Shown here: positions 10,816-22,343 of the stretch, one piece after another
How positions within the stretch are numbered: the stretch's first letter is position 1
Layout of the letters: each line of letters starts with the position of its first letter
Assembly: GCA_024407855.1 (NCBI GenBank)
Contig: JAKSVQ010000003.1
Coordinates: 23,073-87,072, forward strand
DNA length: 64,000 nucleotides
Direction: 5' to 3'
Source: Mycoplasmoidaceae bacterium
Lineage (GTDB): Bacteria > Bacillota_I > Bacilli_A > Mycoplasmatales > Mycoplasmoidaceae
Notes under the pieces: model-generated
Database searches by the model: none
What the model was told of the DNA's origin: nothing
What the model saw: the letters and a program-made list of their open reading frames with translations, nothing else
Made by a program: the position numbers and the translations under genes

Positions 10816-10838
10816 AAAATAGCACATAGTGCTATTTT
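10816..10838 (-). terminator. Terminator after tRNA-Gln
   Basis: AAAATAGCAC / GTGCTATTTT around ATA, followed on the minus strand by U-rich sequence. It sits just downstream of the tRNA gene. Confidence 0.8.
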
Positions 10839-10842
10839 AATA

Positions 10843-10917
10843 TGGCTGGAACAGTAGGATTCGAACCTACACATGCAAGGGTCAGAACCTTGTGCCTTTC
10901 CGTTTGGCTATGTTCCA
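10843..10917 (-). tRNA. tRNA-Gln (anticodon CUG)
   Basis: 75 nt with CCA encoded. The acceptor TGGAACA / TGTTCCA has the U1-A72 pair typical of tRNA-Gln. D stem GCC/GGC; anticodon stem CAAGG/CCTTG with loop TTCTGAC, anticodon CUG reading CAG; T arm GTAGG TTCGAAT CCTAC. AT-rich mollicutes usually manage with UUG alone, so a CUG tRNA is notable. Confidence 0.9.
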
Positions 10918-10934
10918 ATACTTCCTATTATAAA

Positions 10935-10960
10935 ATAAAAACAGGCATTACTGCCTGTCT
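10935..10960 (-). terminator. Terminator of RNase P RNA
   Basis: ACAGGCA (10941-10947) / TGCCTGT (10952-10958), followed on the minus strand by TTTTATTTT. Confidence 0.85.
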
Positions 10961-11327
10961 TCCCTTGCCTAACATAACCCATGTTCTGTCTTGGTCAATC
11001 ATTTATCTATAAAGCAATTTGGTGCCTTATGGGCATAGTCTTGATGCTTTATTCCCTAGATTATTCACTTCTAATCTAAAGATTCCCTTACCAAAATTTA
11101 GGTTTCTTGCTTGTGGGGTTTACCGCGTTTCATCTAAATATTTCTATCTAGCTCGTCTCTGTGGTACTATTAAAGCTTTTTCATGGTCTTACGACTTTAG
11201 ATATAGCTTTCCGTCATTGGGATGCTGTGACTTATTAATTAATCACACACAATCACTACAAGGTTAACACCTTGTGCAAGCATGGAGTTTCCTCTATTGT
11301 TGCCAACAGCGATTAACTGTTAGGCTA
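10960..11327 (-). ncRNA. rnpB: RNase P RNA (Bacillus-like type)
   Basis: Catalytic RNA that matures the 5' ends of tRNAs. Read on the minus strand, the conserved core GAGGAAACTCCATGC lies near the 5' end, and ACAGAACATGGGTTATG closes the 3' end. The P1 helix CCTAACA / TGTTAGG joins the two ends (about 11318-11324 with 10968-10974). Boundaries are set by P1 and the terminator, good to a few nt. It lies between polC and tRNA-Gln in the same direction. Confidence 0.92.
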
Positions 11328-11331
11328 TAGG

Positions 11332-11337
11332 ATTATA
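11332..11337 (-). promoter_or_regulatory. -10 box of rnpB
   Basis: TATAAT on the minus strand, about 7 nt before the P1 helix. It starts 3 nt after the polC stop, so any -35 contact lies inside polC codons. Confidence 0.65.
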
Positions 11338-11339
11338 CA

Positions 11340-14300
11340 CTAAAACAAGCGCATTTGATCATCTTGGTCTAAATTACCTAATGCCCCAAGATCTTTTAGT
11401 TTACCAATCAACGTAGTTGAAAGTCTAGTTCGTTTTTGCAAATCAGCGATTGAAGTAAATGGTCGTTCGTTTCTAGCTGCAACAATTGATTCAGCTGCTT
11501 CTTTACCTAAACCATCAAGGCTTGTAAATGGTGCTAAAATAGTTTTTCCTTCAGGAATGAAGTCAGTTGCTTTAGATTTATTGATATCAATATTTAATAC
11601 TTTGATACCACGAGCAAACATTTCAAGACAAACTTCAAAGATAGGAATTAAATCTAATTGCTTGTTTGACAATTTAGTTTCAGCATTCTTATCTTTTGCT
11701 CGCGATTTGTAATCTTCATATACCTTTTGTACTTCTTGTGGCCCTTTGATTACTGTTTCGATGTCAAAGACATCAGAACGAATTGAGAACCAAACCGCAT
11801 AGAATTCGGTTGGATAATAAACTTTATATCAAGCCGTTCTAATTGCATCTAGAACATAGGCTGTGGCATGAGCTTTAGGGAAAAGGTATTGAATCTTTTT
11901 ACATGAATCAATATATCATTGTGGAACTTTGGCATCAATCATTTCCTTTTCATATTCAGCTGAGACACCTTTTCCTTTACGAATCTTTTCAACCGCTTGG
12001 AAAGCATGGACATAGTCCATTCCACAGTCAATTAAGAATTGGAAGATGTTTTCACGACAGGCTGCTACTTGCGATAGTTGTGCACCTTTAGCAATAACAT
12101 CTTCAGCATTGCCTTGTCATACACCAGTTCCATGGCTTAAACCAGAAATACGAATTAGATCACCAACACATGTTGGTTTAGTCTTTAAAATAATTCGTCT
12201 TGTCATGTTCGTTCCAAATTCTGGTAATGCCATTGTTGCAAGTTGTTCTTGATCATAATTTGGATCAACAATGTTTAACACTTTGCTATTAGCAAATAGT
12301 TGCAATACTTTATCATCATGATTTGGAATTGTTCGTGGGTCAATATGAGTAATATCATGTAAGTGTTTTAAAATTGTAGGTTCATCATGACCTAGAATAT
12401 CAAACTTTAACAAGTTATCATGAATTGATTCAAATGGGAAGTGGGTTGTGTATCAACCTTTTGTCTTATCATTTGATGGATAGTTGTAAGCTGTGAATTC
12501 AGTAATGTCATGGCCTTGTGGTACAACAATAATACCTCCAGGGTGTTGGCCTGTTGTTCGCTTAACTCCTTCACATTTAGCTGCTAAAGCTAATACTAAC
12601 GCATTAGTTGGGTGCGAGTTTGGATCGATTTGTTCATAATATGATTTAACAAAACCAATGGCTGTTTTATTAGCAACTGTACCAATTGTTCCTGCTCTAA
12701 AGGCATGATCAAACCCAAACATATCACGAATAAATTCGTGCGCTTTGGCTTGATACTCACCTGAGAAGTTCAAGTCAATATCTGGAACCTTGTCTGCCTT
12801 AAAACCTAAGAATGACTCAAATGGAATGTTATGGCCATCACGAATCATTTCTGCTCCACACTTAGGGCATTTCTTTGCTGGCAAGTCAAAACCATCAACG
12901 TTCTTGTCAGGATAAGCTTCATAATGTTTACACTTTGGACACACATAGTGTGGTGGTAATGGGTTAACTTCAGAAATGTTTGACAAGAAAGCAACTACTG
13001 ATGAACCAACTGATCCTCGTGAACCAACAATATATCCATCCTTATTTGATTTTTCAATTAATAAGTGACTGATCCAATAGATAACGGCATAGCCGTTGCC
13101 ACAGATACCATTTAATTCTTTAACAATTCTCTCTTCAATATCTTTGTCTAATGGATCACCATATATTCTCTTCGCTGTTGACCAAACTAGATCTTTAAGC
13201 TTTTGTTCCACTCCTGGCATATCAGGTTTGCATAAAGCGTCATCGCCTTCTTTAATTGGAACAACCTTTTGAATGCTGTTAGCAAAAGCTTGTGGGTTGT
13301 TTACAACAATATCATTAATTAATTGTTTATTTTTAACAAATTTAAATGCTTCAACCATTTGCTTTGTCGTTAAACAATGCAAGTCAGGAACAAATGTTGT
13401 ACCATCATGACGGTATAAACCATTACGTTTACCACCTAATTGTTTTGTGTAAACATATATTTCATGAATTTGTCGTTCATATGGCATTAAATAGTAAGCA
13501 TCAGAAACGGCACAAACTTTCTTATCCAACTTTGTTGCTGTTTCAACAATCTTGGCAATAGCATCAGTTGCGTCAGCTTGTTTAAGTTTATCTTGAACAG
13601 CAAGGTGCTCAATATTTTTTGCTGGAGCAACAAAAACATAATCATACTTCTTAATTTTGTCTTCAAGCATTGATTGAGTTTCACTTATAGCACTATCTCA
13701 AACATCACCATCAAATGGGCTATTACAAATAATTAAATTATTTCGATATGGTTTAAAGTCTTCAAAATGTAATCGTGGTTGGCCGTTTGTTAAAATGGTT
13801 ACTTCATCATCGTCATCTTTTTGATAAAGTTGTTTTGTTAAAGATAAACTTAATAATTTAAACAAGTCTTGTAAACCTTGTTGGTTTTTTACATAAACAT
13901 CAACTGCATAGCCACGACGACTTGCACGTAATGCTGCAGTTTGTAATTTATCATTAATTTCATTAATGTTGTGGATATTTTCAATTGTTGTTAAACGTTT
14001 AATGAAATATTTTCATACTTCAAGTAAGTATTCACTATCCTTATCAGCACGGTGGGCTTCAAGCGGATTGTAATCAATATGAAGTTTACCAACTAAAGTT
14101 CCTAAAGTGTGCTTTGCAAACTTCTTATTTAAAGCATGAGATATTTCTAGAGTATCAATTAAACAGTTAGTAATTGGTTCAACTTTAAATCTTTCGCATA
14201 GTTTGTTTAAGAAGTTTAAGTCAAACCTAATACCATTGTGGGCAATCAAAACATCATTACCAATTCATTGCTTTATTTTTAATAAAGCTTCTTTTTGGCT

Positions 14301-15758
14301 AATAGCATTTTCAACCATATCATTAGTAATATGGCTCAAGTTGATAGCAACATTTGTTAATGCTTTAGTTGGTTTGACAAAGAAGTCAATATGATCAACA
14401 ACCATTCCATTTTTGAATTTGATTGCACCAAATTCGATTAAATCATCATATTGTGGGTATAAACCAGTTGTTTCAATATCAAAGACAACATAATCAGCAT
14501 CAACAATTGGTTTGTCAATTGGATTGACAACAATTGGAATCTTTTTCTCAATAACTTGGAATTCACATCCATATATTGGTTTAATATTAGGATATAGTTT
14601 GCTAGCTTTGAAAATATCAGGGATTGATTGAACGTTTTCTTTTTCAAGAATAGCAATGCTGTTATAGCCACAGTCATTTGCATACTTGAAAATCTTTTCT
14701 GATGAATCAATTCCTTCATAGGCTGTCATATTTGAGTGAATTAATAATTCAACTCGCTTATCCTTTGCATCATCTTTAGGAATTAAATGTTCTGGTCGAT
14801 CAGCATGACACATCTTATTAATTCGTCCAGCTGGTTCAAAACCACTATATTCATTTGATTCAATTAAACATTCGATGTTAACTCATTCGCCAACTTTAAA
14901 TGTATCTAAAAAACCAATTGGCATTACTTTTGCTTTACCATACTTGTTATAAGTTGGGAAGCGTGAAGTTCTATAAGCACGAATTGAACACTTTAATGCT
15001 CCACCGGCATAGTCATAAATAACAAAGTTATAAATAACAATAGCTGGGTTCTTTTTTGGTTCTTTCTTTTCAACGTTAACAATTTCACCAGAAATATTAA
15101 TGACAGCGCCTTTCATGTCATCATCAATTTCACGTAAATCTGTAAATGTTCCAGATACACGGAAAATTGCATCATAACGTTCCTTTTCACCCATTAATTG
15201 GTGACTTTGTGATATTAATTTGTCAATATCTTTTTGACGAGCATTTTCATCTTCAAGAATCTTATTTTGTTTTGCTTTGTTCAATTCAACCTTAAGATCT
15301 CTCACAAGAAAATGTGCATCTTTTAAATATGACAATAATCTGCCTTTAACTTCATTGATTTGTTCAAGCTCAGATTGTGTGACATATTGGACAATCATGT
15401 AGTCATCATCAATACGGTAATTTTTTGGTTGGAACAAATCTTGTAATATATAAGAATTAGAATAATTCTTCTTTAATCAGTTTTGAATATATTCATCTAA
15501 CTTAGAATAATCTTCAACGACATTATCTGATTCAACAATAATTTTTAATTTTTCATTTGGATTGCTAGTAAGCTTGTTGTAAATTCTTGTTGGTAAAACC
15601 TTATCAGCATAAACATGAATAACAACACTATTGTTGCCTTCTTCAGGCATATCAATGCCAAAATTACAAAATTGACTGATTAAATCGATTTCATCAGCAG
15701 TTAAAATATTTGTTTGAAGGAAAAAATCTCGGATATATTCTTTTGGAACTTTAGGCAT
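11340..15758 (-). CDS. polC: DNA polymerase III PolC-type alpha subunit
   Basis: 1472 residues, normal for PolC, the main replicative polymerase of Firmicutes and mollicutes. In order: an N-terminal domain, an OB-fold region (~200-300), a PHP segment, a DEDDh 3'-5' exonuclease inserted in it (VVFDIETTGLYP near 424), a cysteine-rich zinc site (CPKCKHYEAYP...CPKCGAEM), polymerase motif PDIDLNFSGE, and a C-terminal HhH/OB part (SLDGLGKEAAESIVAA). I place the start at ATG 15756-15758 (MPKVPKEYIRD). An upstream in-frame ATG at 15806 would overlap dxr and the hairpin. A TATAAT-like box lies about 10 nt before the ATG, so the message is nearly leaderless. Confidence 0.96.
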
Positions 15759-15776
15759 AGTTAAAACAATTATATA

Positions 15777-15803
15777 AAAATAAATACTTTTAGTATTTAT
15801 TTT
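15777..15803 (-). terminator. Hairpin at the dxr 3' end
   Basis: A 12-bp stem (AATAAATACT / AGTATTTATT core, loop TTT on the plus strand), followed on the minus strand by T5. It overlaps the dxr stop and separates dxr from polC. Confidence 0.75.
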
Positions 15804-16885
15804 CAATATTTAATCGAAGCTAATCGACAATATTTATCAAATTCGTATAGATCGTCAATGGTTTTTATTGTTTTTGGCTTGATTTTTTTCATAGCATTTT
15901 CAATATAATCTGGTATCTGATCAAACCTTAGCATATGTTGTTCAAATAATTTGATGGCTACTTCATCAGCAGCAGTCATAATTATTCCTAATGAATGGGT
16001 CTTATCATTCATGACATCATATGCTCATTTGATTGGTTTAACATTGTTAATCTTCATTAATATGTTGGTTGCAAAGTCAGCTTTTTCTGATTTTGTTAAT
16101 TTATAGTTAAAACCAGTTAATGCCCAAGCAATTGGGCTAGTCATTAATGGTTTTGAGTGTGAGAAGACAAACTCACCATTGTTTAACATAATTGCTGAGT
16201 GAATTAATGATGTTTTATCTAATAAAACACTGATTTTCTTTGTATTAAAATATCAATAAGCTTCAATTACTTCAAAGCATTTATTCATTAATGTATTTGA
16301 ATCAATGGTGATCTTTTTACCCATTGATCAGTTTTTATGAGCAATAGCTTGTTCATATGTAACCTTAGCTTTGTCTTTCTTTGCCATAGCAAAGTATTTT
16401 CCACCAGAACCAGTAATGAAGATTTGGTTTATATCATGATCATTAACTTGTAACAATTGATAATAAAGATTTGAATGCTCAGAATCAATTGGAATAATCT
16501 TTAGATTATGTTTCTTTGCATAGCTAAAGATATATCAGCCACCAACAACCACTGATTCCTTGTTAGCTAGTGCAAGATTCACTTTATTATGCAAAGCTGC
16601 TAATGTTCCCTTTAGCCCAGCAAACCCAACAATTGCATTAACAACCAAATCAGGCTTTGCTTTCTTAGCTAATTGGTCAAAGTCTTTAACATTGCCAATG
16701 TTATCGCTTGAACAATAGAAATATGGAATATGGTTGTCTTTGACAACCTTTTTTCCTAATTCAATATTTTGGTGGAAACTACAACCAACAATTTTGTAGC
16801 CTAACTTCCTTGCTAATGCTACTGTTTGTTGGCCAATTGAACCAGTAATTCCTAGAATACAAAGTTTGGTGTTGGTGTGTCTCAT
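15797..16885 (-). CDS. dxr: 1-deoxy-D-xylulose-5-phosphate reductoisomerase
   Basis: 362 residues. It performs the committed step of the MEP isoprenoid pathway, DXP to MEP with NADPH. The nucleotide fold opens with [15 protein letters not shown]. Metal and substrate residues are kept: IDSEHSN (the acidic pair), ITGSGGK, HKNWSMGKK and [10 protein letters not shown]. The true stop is TAA at 15797-15799, because the apparent stop at 15803 is UGA (Trp). ATG 16885 overlaps cdsA. Active-site conservation suggests a working enzyme although many mycoplasmas lack the pathway. Confidence 0.93.
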
Positions 16886-17982
16886 AAGAATATTAGACCA
16901 TCGGCTTGTTTAAAGCCTAAAAGCATAATTAGTTGTAGGATAACAGTAATTAAGAAATATGTACAGAATGTAAAGATTAGCGCATCTAATCGATCTAACA
17001 TCCCACCATGGCCTGGAATCAAATTACTAAAGTCTTTAATATTGAAACGACGTTTAATAAAACTAAAGAATAAATCACCACTAACACTGACAAACATTAT
17101 AAATAATGTTACTCCAACATAAATGGCTCAAAAGAATGGTTGCAAATTTAATAATTCATCATTCTTAGTAAGGATTGAAGATGTTTGACAACCGATGAAA
17201 CGGTATAAAGTGTGGTCAAGTTCTTCAGCTCCAGGGATAAAGAATAAACCATATAATCCACAGATGATTATTAATGTTATACCGACACCAAATAAAACTC
17301 CTTCTCATGTTTTCTTTGGACTAATGTTTGGCGCCATTTTGTGTTTGCCAAATCAACTACCGCCTAAGTAAGCAAACACATCAGTGCCAGTGCTTATTAA
17401 TAAAAGGAAGGCATAAGTTGTTCATGAATGCATGATTGTTGTATAAAGTAAACCGATAATAAATGTATTTAAGATAAACACAAGAATTGGGAATCACACC
17501 CTGGTTTTCTTACCAACATATGTAATATGGCGTGCCATTATCACTCAAACTAAAGTTGACACTCCTGTAAAAAATACAATGGCAATAATACTTACTAACA
17601 AATATAAGGTAAATGGGTTATTGACTAACTCATCAGGATAAGGGATTTGATTAAATTTTGCACATAGCAAATACATTCCCATACCCATCAAAACAGCAAA
17701 CAATTGTGATACCGTGTAAATAAATATTGCTTTATTTTTTGGGAAACATAGGTTGGTTAATTCTTGTGCGACAAAGAAAATGATTGGTACAATCATCAAA
17801 ATATTGAAAACCAATAATGTAAATTGGATTTGTCAATGTCCATCGATTGGTCTAAACCAATTTGGGTTAGAAAAGAATAAGAATAGGAAATATAAAATAT
17901 AAAAACCACCAACAAAAATTGACGATTTAGCTCGCGTAAAAAACGTTTGCTTTCTTTGATCAATGGTTTGTTTCTTTTTCAT
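16852..17982 (-). CDS. cdsA: Phosphatidate cytidylyltransferase
   Basis: 376 residues, integral membrane enzyme making CDP-diacylglycerol from phosphatidate and CTP, the precursor of the cardiolipin made by Cls at 20190. About eight hydrophobic segments; the CdsA signature is near the C-terminus ([11 protein letters not shown] and [16 protein letters not shown]). The apparent stop at 16882 is UGA (Trp); the next real stop is TAG at 16852-16854, so it overlaps dxr by 34 bp. It follows frr closely. The N-terminus is lysine-rich and cytosolic ([12 protein letters not shown]). Confidence 0.93.
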
Positions 17983-17985
17983 AAA

Positions 17986-18540
17986 CTATAAAGACATTAA
18001 GTCTTTTTCTTTGTTTGCGAATATATCTTCGAGTTTTTTATTTGCTTCTTTTGTTACTTTGTTAAGTTGATCTTCAAAGTAACGAATGTCGTCATCAGAT
18101 ACATCTGGTGCACGTTTGTATTTAGCTTGTACATCTTGTCTTACTGAACGAAGTTTTTGTACCGCTTGATTGTAATATTCTTTTGCTTTCTTAACAGCAT
18201 CACGACGTGATTCTTCAGTTAATGGAGCAAAGATAATACGAATACAATCAGGGTTAACTTGTGGGTTAACCTTGTATTCGCTTTCTGCTAAGGCTTTGGC
18301 AATATCACGAATTAAGCTTCGATCATAAGGTTTGATAAGTAATTGTCTAGCATCGACAGCTGACACATTAGCTAATTGCATTAATGGTGTTTTTTCACCA
18401 TAAGCATCAACTCGTAGTTGGTTAAACATGTTTGGGTTAACTCTTCCAGAGTTAATTTTTTGAAATTCATTTTGTAGATAAGTAAAAACTGTTTGAGCAT
18501 TTCTGTCAAATTCAGCCTTTAATACATTTCAGTCAATCAT
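17986..18540 (-). CDS. frr: Ribosome recycling factor
   Basis: 184 residues, standard RRF length. Family blocks visible: INSGRVNPNMFNQLRVDAYG, PLMQLANVSAVDARQL, LTEESRRDAVKKAKEY and the C-terminal helix (DDDIRYFEDQLNKVTKEA). With EF-G it splits post-termination ribosomes. SD AAGGAG lies 6 nt before ATG 18540. pyrH ends 9 bp upstream and cdsA starts 3 bp downstream: one operon. Confidence 0.96.
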
Positions 18541-18549
18541 AATGACTCC

Positions 18550-19254
18550 TTATTTGTGAATATAAGTAAATTTAGATTGTTTTTTGTATGTCTTAATAAT
18601 GTTGTTTGGTGCTAGAACATCAAACACATAAATATCAATATTGTTTTCCATGCAAAGAGTTAAAGCAGATAAGTCCATTACACCTAGCTTTTGGCTTATT
18701 GCATCAAGGAATGTTAATTGTTTATAGAATTTAGCTTTTGGGTTTTTTCTTGGATCAGCTGAGTAAACACCATCAACACCATCTTTACCCATTAGAATAA
18801 CATCAGCATGCATATCGATTGCTCGAATTGCACAAGCTGTGTCAGTTGTAAAGAATGGGTGACCTGTTCCGCCAACAAAGATTATGATTTTGCCTTTAGC
18901 TAAATCATCATTGATTTTATCAATGGCAATCTTGTGCGAAATCTTGTCAACTTCTAATGCTGAGTAGATTTCTGCTTTTACACCAATCTTGTGTAATGTT
19001 TCTTTGAATGCCAAACCATTCATAACAGTTGATAGCATTCCCATGTAGTCAGCATTAGCTCTACGAAAGGCTTTATCTTTTGTCATGTTGCCACGTCAGA
19101 TATTGCCCCCACCCAAAACTAATCCAACGGATGCAGTTTTGTTTAAAATTGCTAATTGCTTAGCAAGAGCAATTAGTTTTTTGTTGTCATAAATATCACC
19201 GTGGGAACCTTTTACTGCTCCACCAGAGATTTTTACTAGAACTCGTTTTTTCAT
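18550..19254 (-). CDS. pyrH: Uridylate kinase
   Basis: 234 residues. The amino-acid-kinase fold starts KRVLVKISGGAVKG, with GLVLGGGNIWRG, ADYMGMLSTVMNGLA, FVGGTGHPFFTTDTACAIRA and MGKDGVDGVYSADPR. It phosphorylates UMP to UDP. The start overlaps the tsf stop (TAATG), giving translational coupling. Confidence 0.96.
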
Positions 19255-20135
19255 TATTTAGATCCCATTTGTTGAGCTACTTCAGTTGCAAAGTCACTTT
19301 GTTTCTTTTCAATTCCTTCGCCTACTTCGTAACGGGCAAAACCAATAATCTTAATTCCGTTTTGCATTAAAACTTTACCAACTGTTAATTCTGGAAGGAA
19401 GTCAAAGTTTTGGTTACATAGACAAACTTCAGCAAGTCTCTTTTGTAATCTTCCTTCAACAATCTTCTTAACAAATTGTGCAGGTTTATTACCATTCTTT
19501 GTTGAGTTTTCAATGATTTGCTTTTCAGTAGCAACTCATGATTCATCAACTTGTTGAGAGTTAATAAACTTAGGGTTGTTAGCAACAATGTGCATTGCAA
19601 TTTGTTTCTTAAGTTGTTCATCAACTTTAGTATCGAAAGCAACAATACAAGCATATTTCTTGTTGTTATGTTGGTAGAAACCAAGGTCTTGACCTTCTTG
19701 CTTGTCAATTCGACCGAATCTTCTTAATGTAATCTTTTCACCTGTTCTTCCACTTAAACCAGCAAGAGCAGTTTGAACAATTTCACCATCAGGAAGCTTT
19801 AATGATTTAACTACTTCAACATCTTTGCAGTATGAATCATGAATTGCTGCAACAATATCGTTGCATAGTTTTGTAAATGCTTCAGATTTAGCAGTGAAGT
19901 CAGTTTGTGTATTGATTTCAAGAATGTAAGCACCTTTAGCATCAACACCAGCTAAGACAACACCTTCAGCAGCGATTGCTCCAGCTTTCTTAGCGGCTTT
20001 TGCTAGGCCTCTTTCTCTTAAGAACTTAGCTGCTTCTTCTAGATTGTCGCCACATTTAATAAGGGCTACTTTACAATCAACAAAACCAGCTTGAGTCATA
20101 TCTCTTAATTGTTTAATTAATTTAGCGTCAGCCAT
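19254..20135 (-). CDS. tsf: Elongation factor Ts
   Basis: 293 residues, nucleotide exchange factor for EF-Tu (tuf at 26759). UBA-like N-terminal domain (LIKQLRDMTQAGFVDCKVAL), signature NTQTDFTAKSEAF, and GRTGEKITLRRFGR. A UGA Trp splits the C-terminal third (DESWVATEKQIIENS). It is first in the tsf-pyrH-frr-cdsA-dxr order, with polC after a terminator. SD GAGGT precedes ATG 20135. Confidence 0.96.
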
Positions 20136-20189
20136 TTTTTACCTCTACGTTTTATATTTTAATATATTATATAATTAAATATATTAATT

Positions 20190-21737
20190 ATGAATAAGAA
20201 TAAGATAATTATCTCCGGAATTATTGCCACCTTGCTTTTATTAGGCATTGCTGGGGCAATTGTCTTATTTATTTTTGTTCATATTTTATGACCATTAATC
20301 ATTGCTTTAACGATTGTTTTATTGCTTGAAATTGGTTTTGCTTTCCGCATTGTGGTTTCACCACGAAGTTCATATGCCAAAGCAAGTTGAATGATTGTTA
20401 TTTTAGTTTTTCCAGTGATTGGCTTGCTTGTCTTTATCATCTTTGGTGTTTATCCATTAAGAAAAAGACAACGGAAAGCATATCTTGAGCAACAACGATC
20501 AATTATTGATAAAGAAGATTTTAGCTTTAGCCAAGAAATAATGAAAGACGAAAAGCTTTCATGATTATTTAACTATGGTTTAAAACACCAATATAAACCT
20601 GTTTATAAGAATAACCAGATAAAAGTTATCGAAGATAATACTCAACTATTTGAAGAGTCAATTAAGCTGATTCGTTCAGCTAAGAAATACATCCATGTCC
20701 AAAGCTACATCTTTAGTTATTCTGGTTTCTGATCAAAGATCTTTTTAACTGAATTAATTAAGAAAGCAAATGAAGGTGTAAAAGTCCGTTTGATTTATGA
20801 CTGACTAGGTGCTCACAAACGAGTAAACAACAAAATCTTTAAAGAACTTATTGAATATGGTGTTGAAGTTGCATGTTTCAACCCAAAGGGTTTAACACAA
20901 TTTAAAGGAGCAACTAACTACCGTTTACACTCAAAATTTGTTATTGTCGACAATAAAACTGCTTTATATGGTGGCAGTAACTTTGCTGATGAATACTTAT
21001 CAATGAACAAAGACAGTTGTCATTGAAAAGATTTGAACTATTTAATTACTGGCCCAATTGTTAACACTATGAATGTTACATTCATAAACTATTGATCGGT
21101 CTTTTGCCAAACTCGTGATACTAAGTCAAGTCGACAAAACCTTTATAATGATGTCCAAATGATTTTCAAACAACAAAAATTTGAACAAACTAATGTTATT
21201 TCACAACTACTGGTTTTTGAGCCAGATTTCAATGAATTTGCTTTGGAAAATTCCTTGTTACATGCTATTTTTAATGCAAGAAAATCTATTAAGATTTTAA
21301 CCCCTTATTTCTGCCCACCAAATAGTGTTATTGAAGCCTTAAAATCAGCTCATGAAAAAGGCATTAAAATTGAAATTATTGCGCATAACCAAAACCAAAA
21401 ATATGTGCAAATGATGAACCGTGAAAACTATAAAAAATTAGCCGACATAAACATAAATGTTTATGAATATGATGGCTATTTGCACTCTAAATGTTTAATC
21501 ATTGATGATGAATATGTTATGACTGGTTCATGTAATATTGATTGACGATCAATATATTTAGATTTCGAATCTGAACTTATTGTTTATAGTAAAGAATTTA
21601 CTAACGAAATTCTTAAGGTGTATGAACAAACAAAGAAAAATGCAACATTACAAACATCACAAATGCTTGCCGAGAAACTAACACCATGGTCTAGATTCTT
21701 GCTAAAAATTCTTAACTTTGGTAAGAGTTTATTCTAA
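20190..21737 (+). CDS. cls: Cardiolipin synthase
   Basis: 515 residues. Two or three N-terminal membrane helices (residues ~5-30, ~30-50, ~65-85) precede two PLD/HKD motifs: HSKFVIVDNKTALYGGSN and HSKCLIIDDEYVMTGSCN. It condenses phosphatidylglycerol into cardiolipin. It is divergent from tsf over 54 bp of AT-rich promoter sequence. The conserved leader of recU begins 17 bp after its stop. Confidence 0.95.
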
Positions 21738-21754
21738 ATTCTTCCCGTCGTATC

Positions 21755-21845
21755 ACCACATTTAATCAATACTTAAGTCAGATTTAGGATTAACAATCCT
21801 AAATTTTTATTTTCTTAGGTAAATATACATATGGGAGAATCAATA
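21755..21845 (+). promoter_or_regulatory. Conserved hairpin leader of recU (copy 2 of 3)
   Basis: Perfect dyad ATTTAGGATT (21782-21791) / AATCCTAAAT (21795-21804), U-rich run, CTTAGGTAAATATA, then SD GGGAG (21833-21837). Conservation with the 56214 copy reaches further 5' through ACCAC and TCAATACTTA. The loop here is AAC rather than AGC while the arms stay paired. Confidence 0.78.
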
Positions 21846-22343
21846 TTGTCAATCAAACCAATGAACACAAATTTAGGAATGTATATCGAACAACTAGTTG
21901 ATCGAACAATTAGTTATTATCAGTTTAACAATTTTGGGTTTTTGGAAAAACGCCAAATACCAATCAAAATTTTAAAACATATTAATGAAACAACAGTCGT
22001 TGCTAAGCTAATTGCTAAGGCAAAGGTTGATTATTTTGGCTATATCAATGAGCATTATGTTGAGATGGAGTGTAAACAAACGAAACATGAATATTTTGAT
22101 ATTGCCTTAATCAAACACCATCAACTCAATTATTTAAAGTATGTTGATAGCTTTGGCTATGACAGCATCTTATTAATTTATTTTGAAAAGTATGACAAAG
22201 TCATAGCCTTATCATATCAGCAATTACTAACCTGCAAGAAACTAGCAAAGAAAAATGCCCTGCCATTTAATATTGTGGCAGAGCAAGGAACAGAGATTGA
22301 AATAATCTATCCAGGAATTTTAAACTTGAAGAAATTATTTTAA
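21846..22343 (+). CDS. recU: Holliday junction resolvase RecU
   Basis: 165 residues. RecU features: NLGMYIEQLVDRTISYY near the N-terminus, KVDYFGYIN...YVEMECKQT (the PD-(D/E)xK active-site region), and HHQLNYLKYV. It cleaves four-way junctions in recombination and repair. I prefer TTG 21846 as start: compared with the dprA copy of the leader, GGGAG aligns with the SD and places initiation here. The alternative ATG 21831 overlaps that SD and would add five residues. The 3' end overlaps the convergent isomerase gene by 9 bp, with no terminator between. Confidence 0.87.
   Translation: MSIKPMNTNLGMYIEQLVDRTISYYQFNNFGFLEKRQIPIKILKHINETTVVAKLIAKAKVDYFGYINEHYVEMECKQTKHEYFDIALIKHHQLNYLKYVDSFGYDSILLIYFEKYDKVIALSYQQLLTCKKLAKKNALPFNIVAEQGTEIEIIYPGILNLKKLF

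Noticed and set aside
11019..11267. Open reading frame of 82 codons on the plus strand
   Set aside because: It lies entirely inside the RNase P RNA gene on the opposite strand and matches no protein.
15759..15806. Longer PolC start at 15806
   Set aside because: It would add 16 non-homologous residues encoded by the dxr end and terminator hairpin; MPKVPKEYIRD at 15758 is the plausible start.
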